Origin: Algoriphagus limi
GTDB taxonomy: Bacteria > Bacteroidota > Bacteroidia > Cytophagales > Cyclobacteriaceae
DNA: 64,000 bases
Assembly (NCBI RefSeq): GCF_024919275.1
Contig: NZ_JANWGH010000001.1
Location: 620,001-684,000 of the forward strand
Direction of reading: 5' to 3'
Shown here: one piece after another, positions 62,510 through 64,000 of the stretch
Layout: every line of letters starts with the position of its first letter
Numbering within the stretch: position 1 is the stretch's first letter
The notes under the pieces: generated by a model
Seen by the model: the letters and a program-made list of their open reading frames with translations, nothing else
The model's database searches: none
What the model was told of the DNA's origin: nothing
Made by a program: the position numbers and the translations under genes

Positions 62510-64000
62510 GTAGTGCTCGGAGTTCTTGAATGGTATTTGCTTCTTCTTTGGGTTTATCTTTTCTCCATCTTAAAATTCTGGGAAATCGGAGAGCAATCCC
62601 ACTTTTGTGACGAGGACTGTCTTGGATTCCTTCGAAAGCTATTTCAAATACTAATTCCGGCTTGACCGTACGAACAGGACCAAAGCGTTCACAAGTATTC
62701 TTCTTAACAAATTGATCCACTTCTCGCATTTCTGCATCCGTGAGTCCAGAATATGCTTTTGCGAAGGGAACCAATTGATCCCCATCCCAAACGGCAAAAG
62801 TATAGTCGCTGTACAAATCTGCTCTTCTTCCATGCCCTTTCTGGGCATAAATCATCACACCATCTATGGTCAGTGGATCGATTTTCCATTTCCACCAATT
62901 GCCTCTTTTTCTTCCAGTTTCATAGGGACTCTCCTTATGTTTGAGCATCAGGCCTTCGGCTAATTCACTTCTGGATTTTTCACGGATTTTGGCAAGGTCA
63001 TTCCAGGAATTAGCCTGAATTGGAGGAGATATTTCCAATCTTTCATGATTAATTTCTCCGTGGATCAATTCCAGCTTTGATCTCCGAATATGGAGAGGTT
63101 GGTTTCGAAAATCCAGTCCTTCCCATTCCAAAAGATCATAAGCTAAAAAACTGACAGGAGCGGTTTGTAGAATTTTTTTGGTGATATTCTTTCTGCCAAT
63201 TCGTGTTTGAAGTAAGGAAAATGGGAGTGGTTTTCCATCTTGATAGGCTAGAATTTCCCCGTCGAGAACCGTCCCGTCTGGAAGCTTTTGACCTAGATCC
63301 AACAACTCTGGAAATTTTTCATTCACCAATTCTTCTCCTCTGCTCCAAACAAATACTTCATTTTTTCGAGAAATAAGCTGTCCTCGAATTCCATCCCATT
63401 TCCATTCTGCTTGCCAATGTTCTAAGTTTCCCAAATCAAAAGGTTCTTTTTCTAAGGGATGTGCCAGGAAAAATGGATAAGGTTTCGATAAATCTTGTTC
63501 TGTTGAATTTGGATTAAAAAGCTCCTCAAATTGAATCTTATTTGGGTCCCAATTACCCATCAATGCATAGGCGATTTCTGATTTTTCAGAGTCGAGAAAT
63601 TGAGCCAATGCTTGTGTGATCAAATTTTGACTGACTCCAATTCTGAAGCCTCCAGTGATGATTTTGTTAAAGACGAATCGCTCTGTGCGATCTAATCGAG
63701 ACCAGGCATCTAATAAAAACTCCTTTTTATCATCTTCTTCTTTGTCCCTTAGGCTATTTAATTTTTCAATCCAGTCGCTCAGGTCATAAGAATGGCTATT
63801 GGTAGGTAGGGGAAGCAGTAAAGAGATGGTTTCTGCTAAATCTCCTACAGTGTGGTAGCATTCTTCAAATAGCCAATTGGGAATCCCCGAATACTCCATG
63901 CACCACTCTCGAAGTTGCTTAGTGGAAATTTGACGCTTAGGACGTCGATGGGTGAAGAGCGCGATTCCCCAAACTTTATCCCGATCAGAGGCTTCCTTGA
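62493..64000 (-). CDS. ATP-dependent DNA ligase (N-terminal end outside window)
   Basis: The Met at 63899 is internal: the frame is open to the right edge and the extra residues (ALFTHRRPKRQISTKQLREW) match the family N terminus. Adenylation domain: catalytic Lys in the KWDGIRGQL motif, LDGEILAY, EGLMLKHKES, WWKWK, then the OB domain up to LRFPRILRWRKDKP. N-terminal DNA-binding domain includes IPNWLFEECYHTVGDLAETI. Probably a repair ligase working with the helicase overlapping its 3' end. Confidence 0.95.
   Translation of the reverse strand, partial: KEASDRDKVWGIALFTHRRPKRQISTKQLREWCMEYSGIPNWLFEECYHTVGDLAETISLLLPLPTNSHSYDLSDWIEKLNSLRDKEEDDKKEFLLDAWSRLDRTERFVFNKIITGGFRIGVSQNLITQALAQFLDSEKSEIAYALMGNWDPNKIQFEELFNPNSTEQDLSKPYPFFLAHPLEKEPFDLGNLEHWQAEWKWDGIRGQLISRKNEVFVWSRGEELVNEKFPELLDLGQKLPDGTVLDGEILAYQDGKPLPFSLLQTRIGRKNITKKILQTAPVSFLAYDLLEWEGLDFRNQPLHIRRSKLELIHGEINHERLEISPPIQANSWNDLAKIREKSRSELAEGLMLKHKESPYETGRKRGNWWKWKIDPLTIDGVMIYAQKGHGRRADLYSDYTFAVWDGDQLVPFAKAYSGLTDAEMREVDQFVKKNTCERFGPVRTVKPELVFEIAFEGIQDSPRHKSGIALRFPRILRWRKDKPKEEANTIQELRALLELYG

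Noticed and set aside
62493..63899. DNA ligase of 468 residues starting at 63899
   Set aside because: The frame stays open to the right edge and the extra residues match the ligase N terminus.

Overview
The window is ordinary-looking chromosome of a member of the Bacteroidota, most likely a marine or aquatic Cytophagales bacterium of the Algoriphagus/Cyclobacteriaceae type. The basis is a TonB receptor paired with a DUF4249 lipoprotein, secreted YwqK-repeat and TonB-C proteins, Bat-type VWA/TPR genes, a DUF1080 hydrolase, and many promoters with the Bacteroidota -7 element TAnnTTTG. The genus is an inference. No insertion sequence, prophage, integrase, CRISPR array, rRNA or tRNA was seen. Two genes run off the edges: metH (left) and an ATP-dependent DNA ligase (right).

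Layout. 1-5.8 kb: methionine/folate genes metH-metF, a TonB-C protein, an HMG-CoA-lyase-like enzyme and a PepSY protein. 5.8-17.7 kb, all minus strand: dprA/merR, rsmE, a DEAD-box helicase with an unusual leader, a queuosine-precursor transporter-RNase Z-STAS-purC run, a YwqK-repeat protein, thiolase and a short Bat cluster. 17.9-25.2 kb: TonB receptor/DUF4249 pair, a BlaI-M56-TonB-C cassette, a DUF1080 protein and a YpfJ-type protease. 25.2-31.3 kb: a universal stress protein, a stand-alone structured RNA that looks like 6S RNA, a flippase, feoA-feoB plus a 38-residue FeoB-associated protein, and a small lipoprotein.

31.4-37.0 kb is the most interesting block: sulfide:quinone oxidoreductase, a cysteine-bearing Crp/Fnr regulator, a two-domain stress protein, a TauE/SafE exporter, a sterol-desaturase-family protein, a small membrane protein and a rhodanese. 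Four matching inverted repeats (GTRAY-N4-RTYAC) lie upstream of its transcription units. At three units the repeat is centred about 30 bp before the -7 element, which suggests a local sulfide/persulfide regulon controlled by the Crp/Fnr protein.

37.0-64 kb: a photolyase with its usual small partners (DUF2805 and an unlisted DUF2256 ORF), an Lrp regulator, NUDIX-MATE, an M24 peptidase, MFS, prfB with a programmed +1 frameshift, mgsA-pfkA, an S9 oligopeptidase, mscL, an ECF sigma operon, an NRAMP-family protein lacking the usual metal ligands, an alpha/beta hydrolase, rmuC, trkA-trkH and a ligase-helicase DNA repair pair.

All assignments come from reading the sequence and recalling family signatures; no database search was run.
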